Source of the DNA: a bacterium
GTDB lineage: Bacteria; Chloroflexota; Dormibacteria; Aeolococcales; Bog-877
Length of the DNA stretch: 36,570 nucleotides
Direction: 5' to 3'
Assembly (NCBI GenBank): GCA_021795235.1
Contig: JAJYPP010000032.1
Span: 1-36,570 of the forward strand
A program made the translations under genes and the position numbers. Shown in pieces: positions 7,190 through 15,096 of the stretch (position 1 is the stretch's first letter; every line of letters starts with the position of its first letter). Under the pieces are notes generated by a model. The model was not told the origin of the DNA and ran no database searches. It worked only from the letters and a program-made list of their open reading frames with translations.

Positions 7190-8584
7190 TTGGCGCTCCC
7201 CGGCACCCTCGGAGAACTTCGGGGCAGCGAGTACCGGATGCGCACGGTCCGGGAGGAGCTGCGAGAGAATCTCGTGGCTGCGCTGCGCTCGGGCCAGGCC
7301 CTCTTCCCCGGGCTCATCGGCTACGAGGAGACCGTCATCCCCCAGCTGGAGAACGCCATGCTGGCGGGCCAGGACATCATCTTCCTGGGTGAGCGCGGGC
7401 AGGCCAAGTCGAGGCTGATCCGGGCGCTGACGGGGCTCCTGGACGAGCAGATCCCGGTGGTCGCCGGCAGCGAGATCAACGACCACCCCTACGCCCCGGT
7501 CAGCCGCCTGGGCCGCGACCTGGTGGCCGAGCGCGGCGACGACACCCCCATCGAGTGGGTCTCCCGGCAGCGCCGGTTCGCCGAGAAGCTGGCGACTCCC
7601 GACACCTCCATCGCCGACCTCATCGGCGAGGTCGACCCCATCCGGGTGGCCGAGGGCCGTTACCTGGGCGACGAGCTGACCATTCACTACGGGCTGCTGC
7701 CCCGGGTCAACCGGGGCATCTTCGCAGTCAACGAACTGCCCGACCTGGCGGAGCGGATCCAGGTGGGCCTGCTCAACATCATGGAGGAGCGGGACGTTCA
7801 GATCCGCGGCTTCCAGGTCCGTCTCGACCTCGATCTGGTGGTGGTGGCCACCGCCAACCCCGAGGACTACACCAACCGCGGGCGCATCATCACCCCGCTC
7901 AAGGACCGCTTCGGGGCCCAGATCCGCACCCACTACCCGCGCTCGGGGGAGCAGGAGGCGGCGATCATAGAGCAGGAGGGGGCCTCCTTCGAAGGTCTGG
8001 GAGTGCCGCTGCACGTGCCCGCCTACATGCGCGAGCTGGTCGCCGAGATCTCCCAGCAGGCACGGCGGGCGGGCCAGGTCAACCAGCGCTCCGGGGTGTC
8101 GGTGCGGTTGTCCATCGCCAACTACGAGAGCCTCTGCGCCAACGCCATGAGACGCGCCATCCTCCTCCAGGAGCCAGAGGCGGTGCCCCGGCTCAGCGAC
8201 ATGGGAGCGATGGCGGCCTCCACCTCTGGCAAGCTGGAGCTCGAGAGCTGGGAGGACGGCGAGGACCAGGTGCTCCTGCACAAGCTGATCCGCACCGCGG
8301 TCGGCAATGTCTTCCGCCGCCACTTCTCGGTCCAGGAGTTCGCCCCGCTGGTGGCCCGTTTCGAGCAGGGGCAGAGCGCCGAGACCGGAGAGATGCTACC
8401 GGTCTCGCGCTATGCGGCCCTGGCCGAGGACACAGTCGAGATCGGCCGCATCCTGGCGGACCTCGACGAGCCCAATCGGCCCGCCTGTGTGGCGGCCGCC
8501 CTCGAGCTGGTCCTGGAAGGGTTGCACCTCTCCAAACGGCTCAACAAGGCCGTGGTCGATGGTGCCACCGTCTACGGCGGCTGA
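7190..8584 (+). CDS. MoxR/ChlI-type AAA+ ATPase
   Basis: A 464-residue AAA+ protein of the magnesium-chelatase-subunit-I/MoxR group. The Walker A is GERGQAKS (residues 67-74), of GxxGxxKS form. The Walker B region is unusual: FAVNELPDL (Asn181-Glu182) where most relatives have Asp-Glu. Sensor 1 is VVVATANPED. The C-terminal half is a helical lid and extension. Such ATPases work with a VWA-domain partner to insert metals or remodel protein complexes, and the VWA gene follows directly. The size and pairing recall the Mycobacterium Rv0958/Rv0959 pair annotated as a possible magnesium chelatase. The TTG at 7190 is preferred because GGTGGG lies 9 bases upstream and the conserved TLGELR..EY segment comes right after it; an ATG at 7238 is the alternative. 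Confidence 0.9.
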   Translation: MALPGTLGELRGSEYRMRTVREELRENLVAALRSGQALFPGLIGYEETVIPQLENAMLAGQDIIFLGERGQAKSRLIRALTGLLDEQIPVVAGSEINDHPYAPVSRLGRDLVAERGDDTPIEWVSRQRRFAEKLATPDTSIADLIGEVDPIRVAEGRYLGDELTIHYGLLPRVNRGIFAVNELPDLAERIQVGLLNIMEERDVQIRGFQVRLDLDLVVVATANPEDYTNRGRIITPLKDRFGAQIRTHYPRSGEQEAAIIEQEGASFEGLGVPLHVPAYMRELVAEISQQARRAGQVNQRSGVSVRLSIANYESLCANAMRRAILLQEPEAVPRLSDMGAMAASTSGKLELESWEDGEDQVLLHKLIRTAVGNVFRRHFSVQEFAPLVARFEQGQSAETGEMLPVSRYAALAEDTVEIGRILADLDEPNRPACVAAALELVLEGLHLSKRLNKAVVDGATVYGG

Positions 8585-8593
8585 GGCCCACGG

Positions 8594-10582
8594 GTGGCAC
8601 CACAACTTCAGCGTTACAGCCGCTGGGACGGCAGCCAGGATGGCGGATACCCCGACATTGAGGAGGTCTTCTCCCGGCTGGCGGAGGATGTCTTCCACGG
8701 CTGGGACTTCGAGTCGGCGCTGCGGCGGCTGCTGAGCCAGGGATTCAAGGATAGCCGGGGGCGCCGCCTGCCCGGGCTGGACCGCACCCTGGCAGAGCTG
8801 CGACGGCAGCGCCAGCAGCGCCTGGAACGCCACAACTTGGAGAATCTCTTCCAGGGCTTGGAGGAGCGCCTGGACCGGATCCTGGCCCGGGAGCGCACGA
8901 CCCTACACGACCGCCTGGACCAAGCCGCCGGTAAGGAGGCCGAGCACCTGGTGCAGACGATGGTCCAGAGCCGGCTGCAACAGCTGGCTTCGCTCCAACC
9001 TGAGCCCGCCTCCGCGATCTCTTCGCTCCAGGATTACGAGTTCTTGGACCAGCAGGCAGGCCGGGACTTCCGCGAGCTGGTGGAGGAGCTGCGGCGCCAG
9101 TTCGCGGAAGCGCAGTTCCAACACCTGGGGCAGAACCTGCAACAGATCGGCCCGGAGCAGATGGCCCAGATGCGCCAGATGGTCCAGGACTTGAACGAGA
9201 TGCTGGAGCGCCACCTCAGCGGCGAGGAACCCGGCTATCGCCAGTTCATGGATTCCTGGGGGGAGCTGTTCCCCGACCATCCCGACACCATAGAAGAGTT
9301 CCTGGATCAACTGCGCCGGCGGATGGCGGAGATGGACTCGCTGCTGCGGTCGCTCTCCCCCGAGTCGCGAAGGCAGATGCAGGAGCTGTTCTCCGCGGCC
9401 ATGGCCGACCCCGCCCTGCAGGCTCAGCTGGACCAGCTCGCCCGACTGCTGAGCCGGGAGCCCCGGGCGGGGGCGCCCAGCAGCGCCTATCCATTCTCCG
9501 GCGGCGAGGACCTGGACTTCCCGGCCGCCCTGGAGCTGATGGGAGAGTTGCGGCGCCTGGAGGAGGTGGAGCGCGGCCTGCGCCAGGCCTACCGGGGCGA
9601 GCCCGTGGCGCCCGACCTGCTGGAGCAGATGGCGGAGTTCCTGGGCCCCGGGGCCGCCCAGGGAGCGGCTTCGGTGCAGGCGATGCTGGCCAAGATGGAG
9701 GAGGCGGGACAGCTCCAGGGGAGCGAGCAGGGCCTGGAACTCACCGCCCGGGGGGTGCGTCGGATCGGGCAGAAAGCTCTGGGCGACGTCTTCAAACACC
9801 TGGGCCAAGACCGGCTCGGCAATCACAGCCTGGGGCGAGTTGGCAGTGGCACCGACCCCGGGGATGAGACCAAGCCCTACGAGTTCGGAGACCCCTTCCG
9901 GCTGGATGTTCAGCAGACCCTGATGAACGCCCTCCGGCGCGGAGGTGGCGGTCCGCCCCTCGGCCTCACCGAGGGCGACTTCGAGGTGGTGAGGTCGGAT
10001 CGGACGGTCCAGTCCAGCACCGTGCTGATGCTCGACATGAGCCGGAGCATGCCCCTGCGCGGCTACTTCTACGCCGCCAAGAAGATGGCGCTGGCGCTGG
10101 ACTCCTTGATCCGCACCCAGTTCCCCAGAGACAGCCTCTACGTGGTCGGATTCTCCGACTACGCGCGCGAGGTCGGCCCGGGCGAGCTGGCCCGGCTGTC
10201 CTACAGCGAGTACGTCTACGGCACCAACATGCAGCACGGCCTGATGCTGGCCCAGCATCTGCTCAGCCGCCACCGGGGGGGCAACCGCCAGATAGTCATC
10301 GTCTCTGACGGCGAGCCCACCGCCCACATGGAAGGAGCGCAGGCGGTGTTCTGCTATCCGCCCATGCCGGAGACTTTCGAGAAGACCCTGCTCGAGGTCA
10401 GGCGCTGCACCAAAGAGCGGATCGTGATCAACACCTTCATGTTGGAGAGCAACAACTACTTGGTCCAGTTTGTGAAGCAGATAACCCGGCTCAACCGCGG
10501 ACGGGCCTTCTTCGTGAGCCCGGAGCGCCTGGGCGACTACGTCCTCCTGGACTACGTCAACTCCCGCCAGCAGGGCCCGTGA
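8594..10582 (+). CDS. VWA domain protein, partner of the AAA ATPase
   Basis: The 662-residue protein has a long Gln/Glu/Arg-rich helical region (residues 1-440), with repeated QM/EL heptad-like stretches that suggest coiled coils. A C-terminal von Willebrand A domain follows. The MIDAS metal site is intact: DMSRS (Asp481), YGTNMQHG for the Thr-type position and VSDGEPT for the last Asp. The protein probably binds a divalent metal and a client, and works with the AAA protein encoded 9 bases upstream. This pairing is known from cobalt/magnesium chelatases, MoxR-VWA and CoxE-like systems. No chlorophyll or cobalamin genes are nearby, so metal insertion is not supported here. The start is a GTG; the next gene overlaps its stop by four bases. 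Confidence 0.9.
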   Translation: MAPQLQRYSRWDGSQDGGYPDIEEVFSRLAEDVFHGWDFESALRRLLSQGFKDSRGRRLPGLDRTLAELRRQRQQRLERHNLENLFQGLEERLDRILARERTTLHDRLDQAAGKEAEHLVQTMVQSRLQQLASLQPEPASAISSLQDYEFLDQQAGRDFRELVEELRRQFAEAQFQHLGQNLQQIGPEQMAQMRQMVQDLNEMLERHLSGEEPGYRQFMDSWGELFPDHPDTIEEFLDQLRRRMAEMDSLLRSLSPESRRQMQELFSAAMADPALQAQLDQLARLLSREPRAGAPSSAYPFSGGEDLDFPAALELMGELRRLEEVERGLRQAYRGEPVAPDLLEQMAEFLGPGAAQGAASVQAMLAKMEEAGQLQGSEQGLELTARGVRRIGQKALGDVFKHLGQDRLGNHSLGRVGSGTDPGDETKPYEFGDPFRLDVQQTLMNALRRGGGGPPLGLTEGDFEVVRSDRTVQSSTVLMLDMSRSMPLRGYFYAAKKMALALDSLIRTQFPRDSLYVVGFSDYAREVGPGELARLSYSEYVYGTNMQHGLMLAQHLLSRHRGGNRQIVIVSDGEPTAHMEGAQAVFCYPPMPETFEKTLLEVRRCTKERIVINTFMLESNNYLVQFVKQITRLNRGRAFFVSPERLGDYVLLDYVNSRQQGP

Positions 10583-11454
10583 CCGTGGCCTCCACCAGCC
10601 TGGACCCGCAGCGGCAGGAGTTCCAGAAGCGGATCCTGGTGCAGTTGCGCGCCCGCTACCCGGCCTGGGAGTTCCGGGCGGTCGAGGACGGCTTCGCCAT
10701 CTCAGGCAGCCGCGACCGCTTCTCGATCAGCTTCTCGCTCACCACCCTGCACCAGAGCGTCACCCGCCCCGGGGCGGAGGTTCCGGAGGAGATCTCCCGC
10801 TTCGTGGCGGACGCCGCCACGAGACTGGCGGCGTCCGAGGACGGCTCGACCGGAGGGGAATGGGCCCCGGACCCCGACACCCTGGTGTGGTGTGTGCGCA
10901 CCGAGAGGGTGATCCGGCGCTACCCCAGGGCTGACGAGCTCCTCACCCGGGCCCTGCCCGCCGGCCTCCTGGCCTTCGTGGCCGAGGCCCTGCCGGGAGA
11001 GGTCATGCGTGGCGTGTCCAGGCTCGAGGCGGAGCGGGCCGGGCTGGGCGAGGCCCGGCTCGCGGCCCGGGCCGACCACAACACCCGGGTGCGGCTGGAC
11101 AGGTGGCGGGAGCGGCTGGCGGTCCCGCCACCGCACGGCCGCTGGCTGTTCACCGAGGATGTGCTCTTCTCCAGCAGCCTGCTGCTGGTCCCGGACTTCC
11201 TGCGCTCGGTCGCGGACAAGGGCGGAGGGGCCGCCTGCCTGCTGGTGCCCGACCGGGGGGTGTTGGTGGCGGCGGCGGGCGACGGTGCCGACCCGGCCCA
11301 GCTCCGGCACATCGGCAGGCGCCTGTACGGGCGCGCCACCAGCCCGCTCATCCCCCAGCTGCTGGCCACCAACGGCAGCGAGATCGCCCTGCATCCATCG
11401 GAGCGAGCCCCGCGGCGCCCCTGGAGCGGCTGGCGTCAGGTGGTGGGGCGGTGA
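10579..11454 (+). CDS. DUF1444-like protein of unknown function
   Basis: The 291-residue protein is soluble, without a signal peptide. The segment LLVPDFLRSVADKGGG followed by ACLLVPDRGVLVAA resembles DUF1444/UPF0354 proteins. The N-terminal part (RYPAWEFRAVEDGFAISG) looks like a small alpha/beta domain of the same family. No catalytic motif is recognised. It starts with a GTG inside the stop codon of the VWA gene (GTGA) and ends in the same kind of overlap with the NlpC/P60 gene, so it belongs to the AAA-VWA transcript and is probably translated in a coupled way. The family assignment is by eye and moderate. Confidence 0.75.
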   Translation: MTVASTSLDPQRQEFQKRILVQLRARYPAWEFRAVEDGFAISGSRDRFSISFSLTTLHQSVTRPGAEVPEEISRFVADAATRLAASEDGSTGGEWAPDPDTLVWCVRTERVIRRYPRADELLTRALPAGLLAFVAEALPGEVMRGVSRLEAERAGLGEARLAARADHNTRVRLDRWRERLAVPPPHGRWLFTEDVLFSSSLLLVPDFLRSVADKGGGAACLLVPDRGVLVAAAGDGADPAQLRHIGRRLYGRATSPLIPQLLATNGSEIALHPSERAPRRPWSGWRQVVGR

Positions 11455-12326
11455 CCTCGACCATCGGCGCCGCCCCCGAGGCGGTCGAGGAGGTGGTGGC
11501 GGATCTATGCCGCCAGGCTCGCGAGCGCTACGCCCTGCCCATGGTTGGAGTCTCCGTGATCGCCTCGGGTCTGATTGGCTTCACCGCCATCCCGGCACAG
11601 AAGGCCCGGCTCGACCAGGTGGTGGCGGCGGCCTGGCCCGGCGCCCGGACCAGGATCCTGGTGCTGGCGAGCAGGCGGGCGCGGCTTCTGGCCCGGCCCC
11701 GGGAGCAGGTCCTGGATATCTGGCGGCATCCCCGCTCGGGTGACCCGGAGGGTGTCCTGGAGCGCGCCACCCAGCTGCTGCCCGGGGATCCCCCGGCGGA
11801 AGTGGTGGCGTTCCGGGGATCCAGCCTCCTGGTGCGGGCCCCGGGACAGGCGCTGGGATGGCTCGACCGGGATGGGGACTTCACCCTGGAGGCCCCTTCC
11901 AACCGACCGGCCACCCCCGGCCCGGGGAGTCCGTGGGACGCCGCGGTCGTCCTCGGGGTCGCGCTCAGCCACCTGGGCGAGCCGTACATCTGGGGCGGAA
12001 CCGGCGGAGGTGGGTTCGACTGCTCGGGCCTGATCTGGCGGTCGTTCCTGACCGCGGGGGTGCTGCTGCCCAAGCACAGCCGCCAGCAGCGGCTGCTCGG
12101 GCGCCGGGCGGCCCGCCGGGAGATGCTCCCCGGCGATCTGGTGGCGGCGGTGAGCCGGGGGCCCCGGCGCACCAGCCACGTGGCGCTGGCCATCACGCAA
12201 GAGGAGGTGGTCCACGCCTGCAGCGAGCGCGGGGAGGTCAGGCGCGAGCCCCTGGCCGACTTCCAGCGGCGCTACCGAATCCTCACCGTCCGGCGGCTCC
12301 AGGGGGAGATGGGCAGCGATCGGTAA
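11451..12326 (+). CDS. NlpC/P60 family cysteine peptidase
   Basis: The 291-residue protein has an uncharacterised N-terminal region (1-155) and a C-terminal NlpC/P60 domain. The nucleophile is in GGFDCSGLIWRSF (Cys191), the catalytic His is in RTSHVALAI (His243), and MLPGDLVA is the usual segment between them. These enzymes cleave gamma-D-glutamyl-meso-diaminopimelate or related isopeptide bonds. No signal peptide or membrane segment is seen, which is unusual for a wall hydrolase and suggests a cytoplasmic substrate. The GTG start overlaps the previous stop (GTGA). The gene is the last of the AAA-VWA-DUF1444 run and lies nine bases before the MurD-like gene, whose product makes gamma-type amide bonds in the Mur family. 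Confidence 0.9.
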   Translation: MTSTIGAAPEAVEEVVADLCRQARERYALPMVGVSVIASGLIGFTAIPAQKARLDQVVAAAWPGARTRILVLASRRARLLARPREQVLDIWRHPRSGDPEGVLERATQLLPGDPPAEVVAFRGSSLLVRAPGQALGWLDRDGDFTLEAPSNRPATPGPGSPWDAAVVLGVALSHLGEPYIWGGTGGGGFDCSGLIWRSFLTAGVLLPKHSRQQRLLGRRAARREMLPGDLVAAVSRGPRRTSHVALAITQEEVVHACSERGEVRREPLADFQRRYRILTVRRLQGEMGSDR

Positions 12327-12329
12327 CCT
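12324..12329 (+). promoter_or_regulatory. -10 hexamer of the MurD-like gene, leaderless type
   Basis: TAACCT overlaps the stop codon of the NlpC/P60 gene and ends 6 bases before the GTG at 12336. Confidence 0.4.
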
Positions 12330-12335
12330 TGGCGG

Positions 12336-13874
12336 GTGACTGATTCCAGCCGGCCCGCCGGCCCCGCGGGCGAACTGCGCCTCCCGCCCGCGCTCGCGGG
12401 CCTCCAGGACCGCCGGATCGATGTGGTGGGAATAGCCGGAGTCGAGGGCGGCGAGATCGCTAGGTTCCTGCTGGCAGCCGGATTCACCAAGGTCGTCGGC
12501 CACGACCAGCAGCCTGACCTCGCGAGCCTGACCGAGGCTCACCGGCTGGCCCATGCCGGGGCGGACGAGGTGGAGCGCGAGCGGCGGCTCGCTCACCTGC
12601 GCGAGGGCCTGGCCGGGCTGAACCTGGGCGACAGCTATCTCGACGGGATCGAGGAGTCGTGCCTGGTCATCCCGAGCCAGGCCTGGTTCCTCAACCCGGC
12701 CAACCTGGTGCTGCATCGGCTCCGGCAGGAGGGCCTGCCCTTCTACTCCCTGGTCCAGGCCTACCTGGACCTGGCCCTGGGGCCGGTGATCGGTGTCACC
12801 GGGAGCCATGGCAAGTCCACCACCTCCTCCCTGGTGGCGGCGGCTCTCCGCCAGGCACGGCTCTTCCCCTTCGTGTGGCTGGGCGGCAACGACCGCCACA
12901 ACCAGCAGGCGCTGGAGGAGGTTGCCCGCGACGGCAGCGGCCAGGGCTGCCTGGTGTTGGAGATCTCCAATCGCCAGCTGCTCCAGGCGACCACCGCACC
13001 CGGGATCTCGGCCATCACCAACATCACCCCCAACCACTTGGAGGAGCACGGGGGCATGGCCGGCTACATCGCCTGCAAGCGGCGGATCTTCGACCTGGAC
13101 GGCTGCCGGGTGGCGGTCCGGAACGCCGACGATCCGGTCACCGCGGCCGCCGGGCCGCTGCGCCCGGGGATCCACGAGCTGCGCTTCGCGCGCGCAGGGG
13201 AATCCCTCCACGGCTGCGACGGGGCATTCCTGTCGGAAGGCGCGATCTGGATGAGGATCGAGGGCCGTGACACGGAGGTCCTCCAGACCTCCCGTCTGCG
13301 CCTGCGGGGAGACCACAATCTGGCCAACGTGCTGGCCGCGGTCGCCATCTGTTCGGCCCCGGGGATCGGGGTCGCCGGGCGGGAGGACGCCATCGGTGAG
13401 GGTATCTGCCGGTTCGGCACCTTGGCCCACCGCATCCAATTGATCTGGCAGGAGGCGGCGGTCGACTACTACGACGACCTCTCCAGCACCACCCCTCAGT
13501 CCACCCTGGCCGCGGTCCGCACGGTGGGCCGTCCGGTCGTCCTCATCTGCGGGGGTCAGGACAAGGGGATCCCCTTCGACGAGCTCGCCGCCGAGGTGGG
13601 GGCTTCGGTCCGGGCCGTGGTCCTCCTGCCCGGCGACGGTTCGGAACGGATTGCGCAGGCGGTCGCCCTCCGCTCACGGAGCGACCTCGTAATCTCGGTG
13701 GCCACCCTGGAGGAGGCTGTCAAGGCGGCCCGCGAGCTGGCGTCAGCCGGCGAGGCCGTCCTGCTCTCCCCGGCCTGCCCGGGCTTCTTCTCGGCCCACT
13801 ACCGCCATGGCGGCTACCGCAACCTGCTGCGCCGCCTCTCTACTTCTCCTCGTCGACGAAGGGCGCCAGTGTGA
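12336..13874 (+). CDS. MurD-like Mur ligase family protein
   Basis: The 512-residue protein carries all three Mur ligase domains. The N-terminal Rossmann part includes DVVGIAGVEGGEIARFL. The ATP site is GVTGSHGKSTTSS (Lys160). NITPNHLEEHGG and YIACK (Lys248, the position carbamylated in Mur ligases) follow, then GDHNLANVLAA, the MurD-like YYDDLSSTTPQST with ICGGQDKGIPF, and LLSPACPGF near the end. MurD adds D-glutamate to UDP-MurNAc-L-alanine. The N-terminal domain is divergent and no mur or fts genes surround it, so this may be a paralogue that forms an amide bond on another substrate. It starts at a GTG with a leaderless-type hexamer. Its last 35 bases overlap the convergent LysW-like gene, and its final 11 residues (Arg-rich) look like a read-on tail beyond the family end. 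Confidence 0.88.
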   Translation: MTDSSRPAGPAGELRLPPALAGLQDRRIDVVGIAGVEGGEIARFLLAAGFTKVVGHDQQPDLASLTEAHRLAHAGADEVERERRLAHLREGLAGLNLGDSYLDGIEESCLVIPSQAWFLNPANLVLHRLRQEGLPFYSLVQAYLDLALGPVIGVTGSHGKSTTSSLVAAALRQARLFPFVWLGGNDRHNQQALEEVARDGSGQGCLVLEISNRQLLQATTAPGISAITNITPNHLEEHGGMAGYIACKRRIFDLDGCRVAVRNADDPVTAAAGPLRPGIHELRFARAGESLHGCDGAFLSEGAIWMRIEGRDTEVLQTSRLRLRGDHNLANVLAAVAICSAPGIGVAGREDAIGEGICRFGTLAHRIQLIWQEAAVDYYDDLSSTTPQSTLAAVRTVGRPVVLICGGQDKGIPFDELAAEVGASVRAVVLLPGDGSERIAQAVALRSRSDLVISVATLEEAVKAARELASAGEAVLLSPACPGFFSAHYRHGGYRNLLRRLSTSPRRRRAPV

Positions 13875-14013
13875 AGGGCTGGAGAGCGACCAGTTCGAAC
13901 GCCGCCCCACAGTTCGGACAGTCGACGAGATCCCCCACTTCCTCCGCCTCGGTCAGATCCAGTTGGGCGCCGCAGTCAGGACACTCCTGGGCGATCACGG
14001 GTGAGTTCGACAA
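13840..14013 (-). CDS. lysW: LysW-like zinc ribbon amino-group carrier protein
   Basis: A 57-residue protein in antisense to its neighbours. It has two zinc-binding pairs, CPDC (11-14) and CPNC (32-35), in the LysW layout: acidic linker EEVGDLVDCPNCGAAFELV, then LQPFTLAP. LysW carries an amino acid on its C-terminal Glu (motif EDWGE) during lysine, arginine or non-protein amino acid synthesis. Here the end is FVDEEK, without EDWGE and with a terminal Lys, so the usual attachment residue is missing. The TTG start is supported by GAGGAGGAGG three bases upstream. It overlaps the 3' end of the MurD-like gene by 35 bases and its start is 15 bases from the divergent PLP gene. A plain zinc-ribbon role is the alternative. 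Confidence 0.8.
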   Translation of the reverse strand: MSNSPVIAQECPDCGAQLDLTEAEEVGDLVDCPNCGAAFELVALQPFTLAPFVDEEK

Positions 14014-14028
14014 GGGCCTCCTCCTCAA

Positions 14029-15096
14029 GTGAGCGGCGCTCGGCCCGCGAGCGGTAAGGGCCAGTGGGTGCACGCCGATCTCTTCCAGGCGAGTCTACCG
14101 GCTGAATGCATGGTCACCCTGCAGGAGGGGAACACCCCACTCCAGCACGCCCCCGAGCTCTCGGCCCGGCTGCAGATCCCCGGCCTGTTTCTGAAGCGGG
14201 AGGATCTCTCACCCACCGGTTCTCACAAGGCCCGCAGCCTGGGTCTCTTGGTCTCAGATCTGCTGGCCAGGGGCCAAGGGCAGGCGGTCATCTCCTCGTC
14301 GGGGAACGCCGCGGTCGCGGCCGCGGCCTACTCGCGGGCGGCCGGGATTCGGATCCTGTGCCTCATCTCTCCATTGACCCCCAGGGTCAAGCTGGAGGCG
14401 ATCCTGGAGTACCGGCCGACGGTGGTCGCCAGCCCCCACCCGGTGGAGCTGCTGCACCACGCGGTCAGGTGCTGGGGGCTGGCGGACCTGCGGGCATCCA
14501 CCAATCCCCTGGGGCCAACGGCCTACCGGGGGATCTCCGCGGAGCTGGCCGATCTGGGCGAATGGCAGGCGATCTTCACCTTCGCCAACAGCGGGGCCAC
14601 CGCGCTCGGCGTCCACCACGGTTTCCTCCGCCTGGGCTCGCCGACCCCGCAGCTCCACGTGGTGGAGGGCTGGCCCGGCGGCGAGCTCACCAGACCCTGG
14701 TACCCCCGGGACGAGGCCCACACCCCAACCGAGGTCGGTGAGCTCGGCACTCGGCGCAGCCGGCTGGCGCCCGCCGTCCGCCGGGCGGTCCGCGAGAGCG
14801 GGGGCAGAGGTTGGCGGGCGACCGGGGCCGAACTGGAGGAGATGCGGGCCCTCTGCCACGATCTGACCCCGGGAACGTCCTGGGAGGGGCTGGCCGCATT
14901 GGCCGCGGCCGCCAGCTGGGCCAGAGCCGCGCTGCCCGAGGGACGGGTGGGAGTGCTGCTCACCGGAGCGCCGGCCCAGCTCGACGATGCCCCCCACCCT
15001 CGGATCTCGGAGCTGGTGCCGATAGCGGACACCCCAGAGGAGCTCGACCACGTCCTTGACGAGGCGGGTTTCCACAGGTTCGCGCATGGCGGCTGA
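14029..15096 (+). CDS. Threonine synthase-like PLP-dependent enzyme (fold type II)
   Basis: The 355-residue protein resembles threonine synthase. It has VTLQEGNTPL near residue 29, the PLP lysine in SPTGSHKARS (Lys67), the phosphate-binding loop SSSGNAAVAAAA (89-100) and a later FANSGATALGVHH segment. The motif GSHKAR differs from the GSFKDR of true threonine synthases and is closer to paralogues with other beta- or gamma-replacement reactions. It is also about 50-100 residues shorter than many threonine synthases. It could make or modify an unusual amino acid for the ligases beside it; the substrate is inference. The GTG start at 14029 keeps the conserved N-terminal Trp segment; an in-frame ATG at 14110 would remove it. 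The stop overlaps the ATP-grasp start by 11 bases. Confidence 0.88.
   Translation: MSGARPASGKGQWVHADLFQASLPAECMVTLQEGNTPLQHAPELSARLQIPGLFLKREDLSPTGSHKARSLGLLVSDLLARGQGQAVISSSGNAAVAAAAYSRAAGIRILCLISPLTPRVKLEAILEYRPTVVASPHPVELLHHAVRCWGLADLRASTNPLGPTAYRGISAELADLGEWQAIFTFANSGATALGVHHGFLRLGSPTPQLHVVEGWPGGELTRPWYPRDEAHTPTEVGELGTRRSRLAPAVRRAVRESGGRGWRATGAELEEMRALCHDLTPGTSWEGLAALAAAASWARAALPEGRVGVLLTGAPAQLDDAPHPRISELVPIADTPEELDHVLDEAGFHRFAHGG

Noticed and set aside
8903-10327. 474-codon minus-strand open frame opposite the VWA gene
   Set aside because: Mirror of a gene with an intact MIDAS motif; His/Leu/Gln-rich translation typical of an antisense shadow.
7190-10582. Magnesium or cobalt chelatase for chlorophyll or cobalamin
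   Set aside because: The AAA/VWA pair resembles chelatase subunits, but the large catalytic subunit and all tetrapyrrole genes are missing from the surroundings.
12336-13874. Standard peptidoglycan murD
   Set aside because: Not excluded, but no mur/fts neighbours, a divergent N-terminal domain and a LysW/ATP-grasp context make an ordinary murD less likely.
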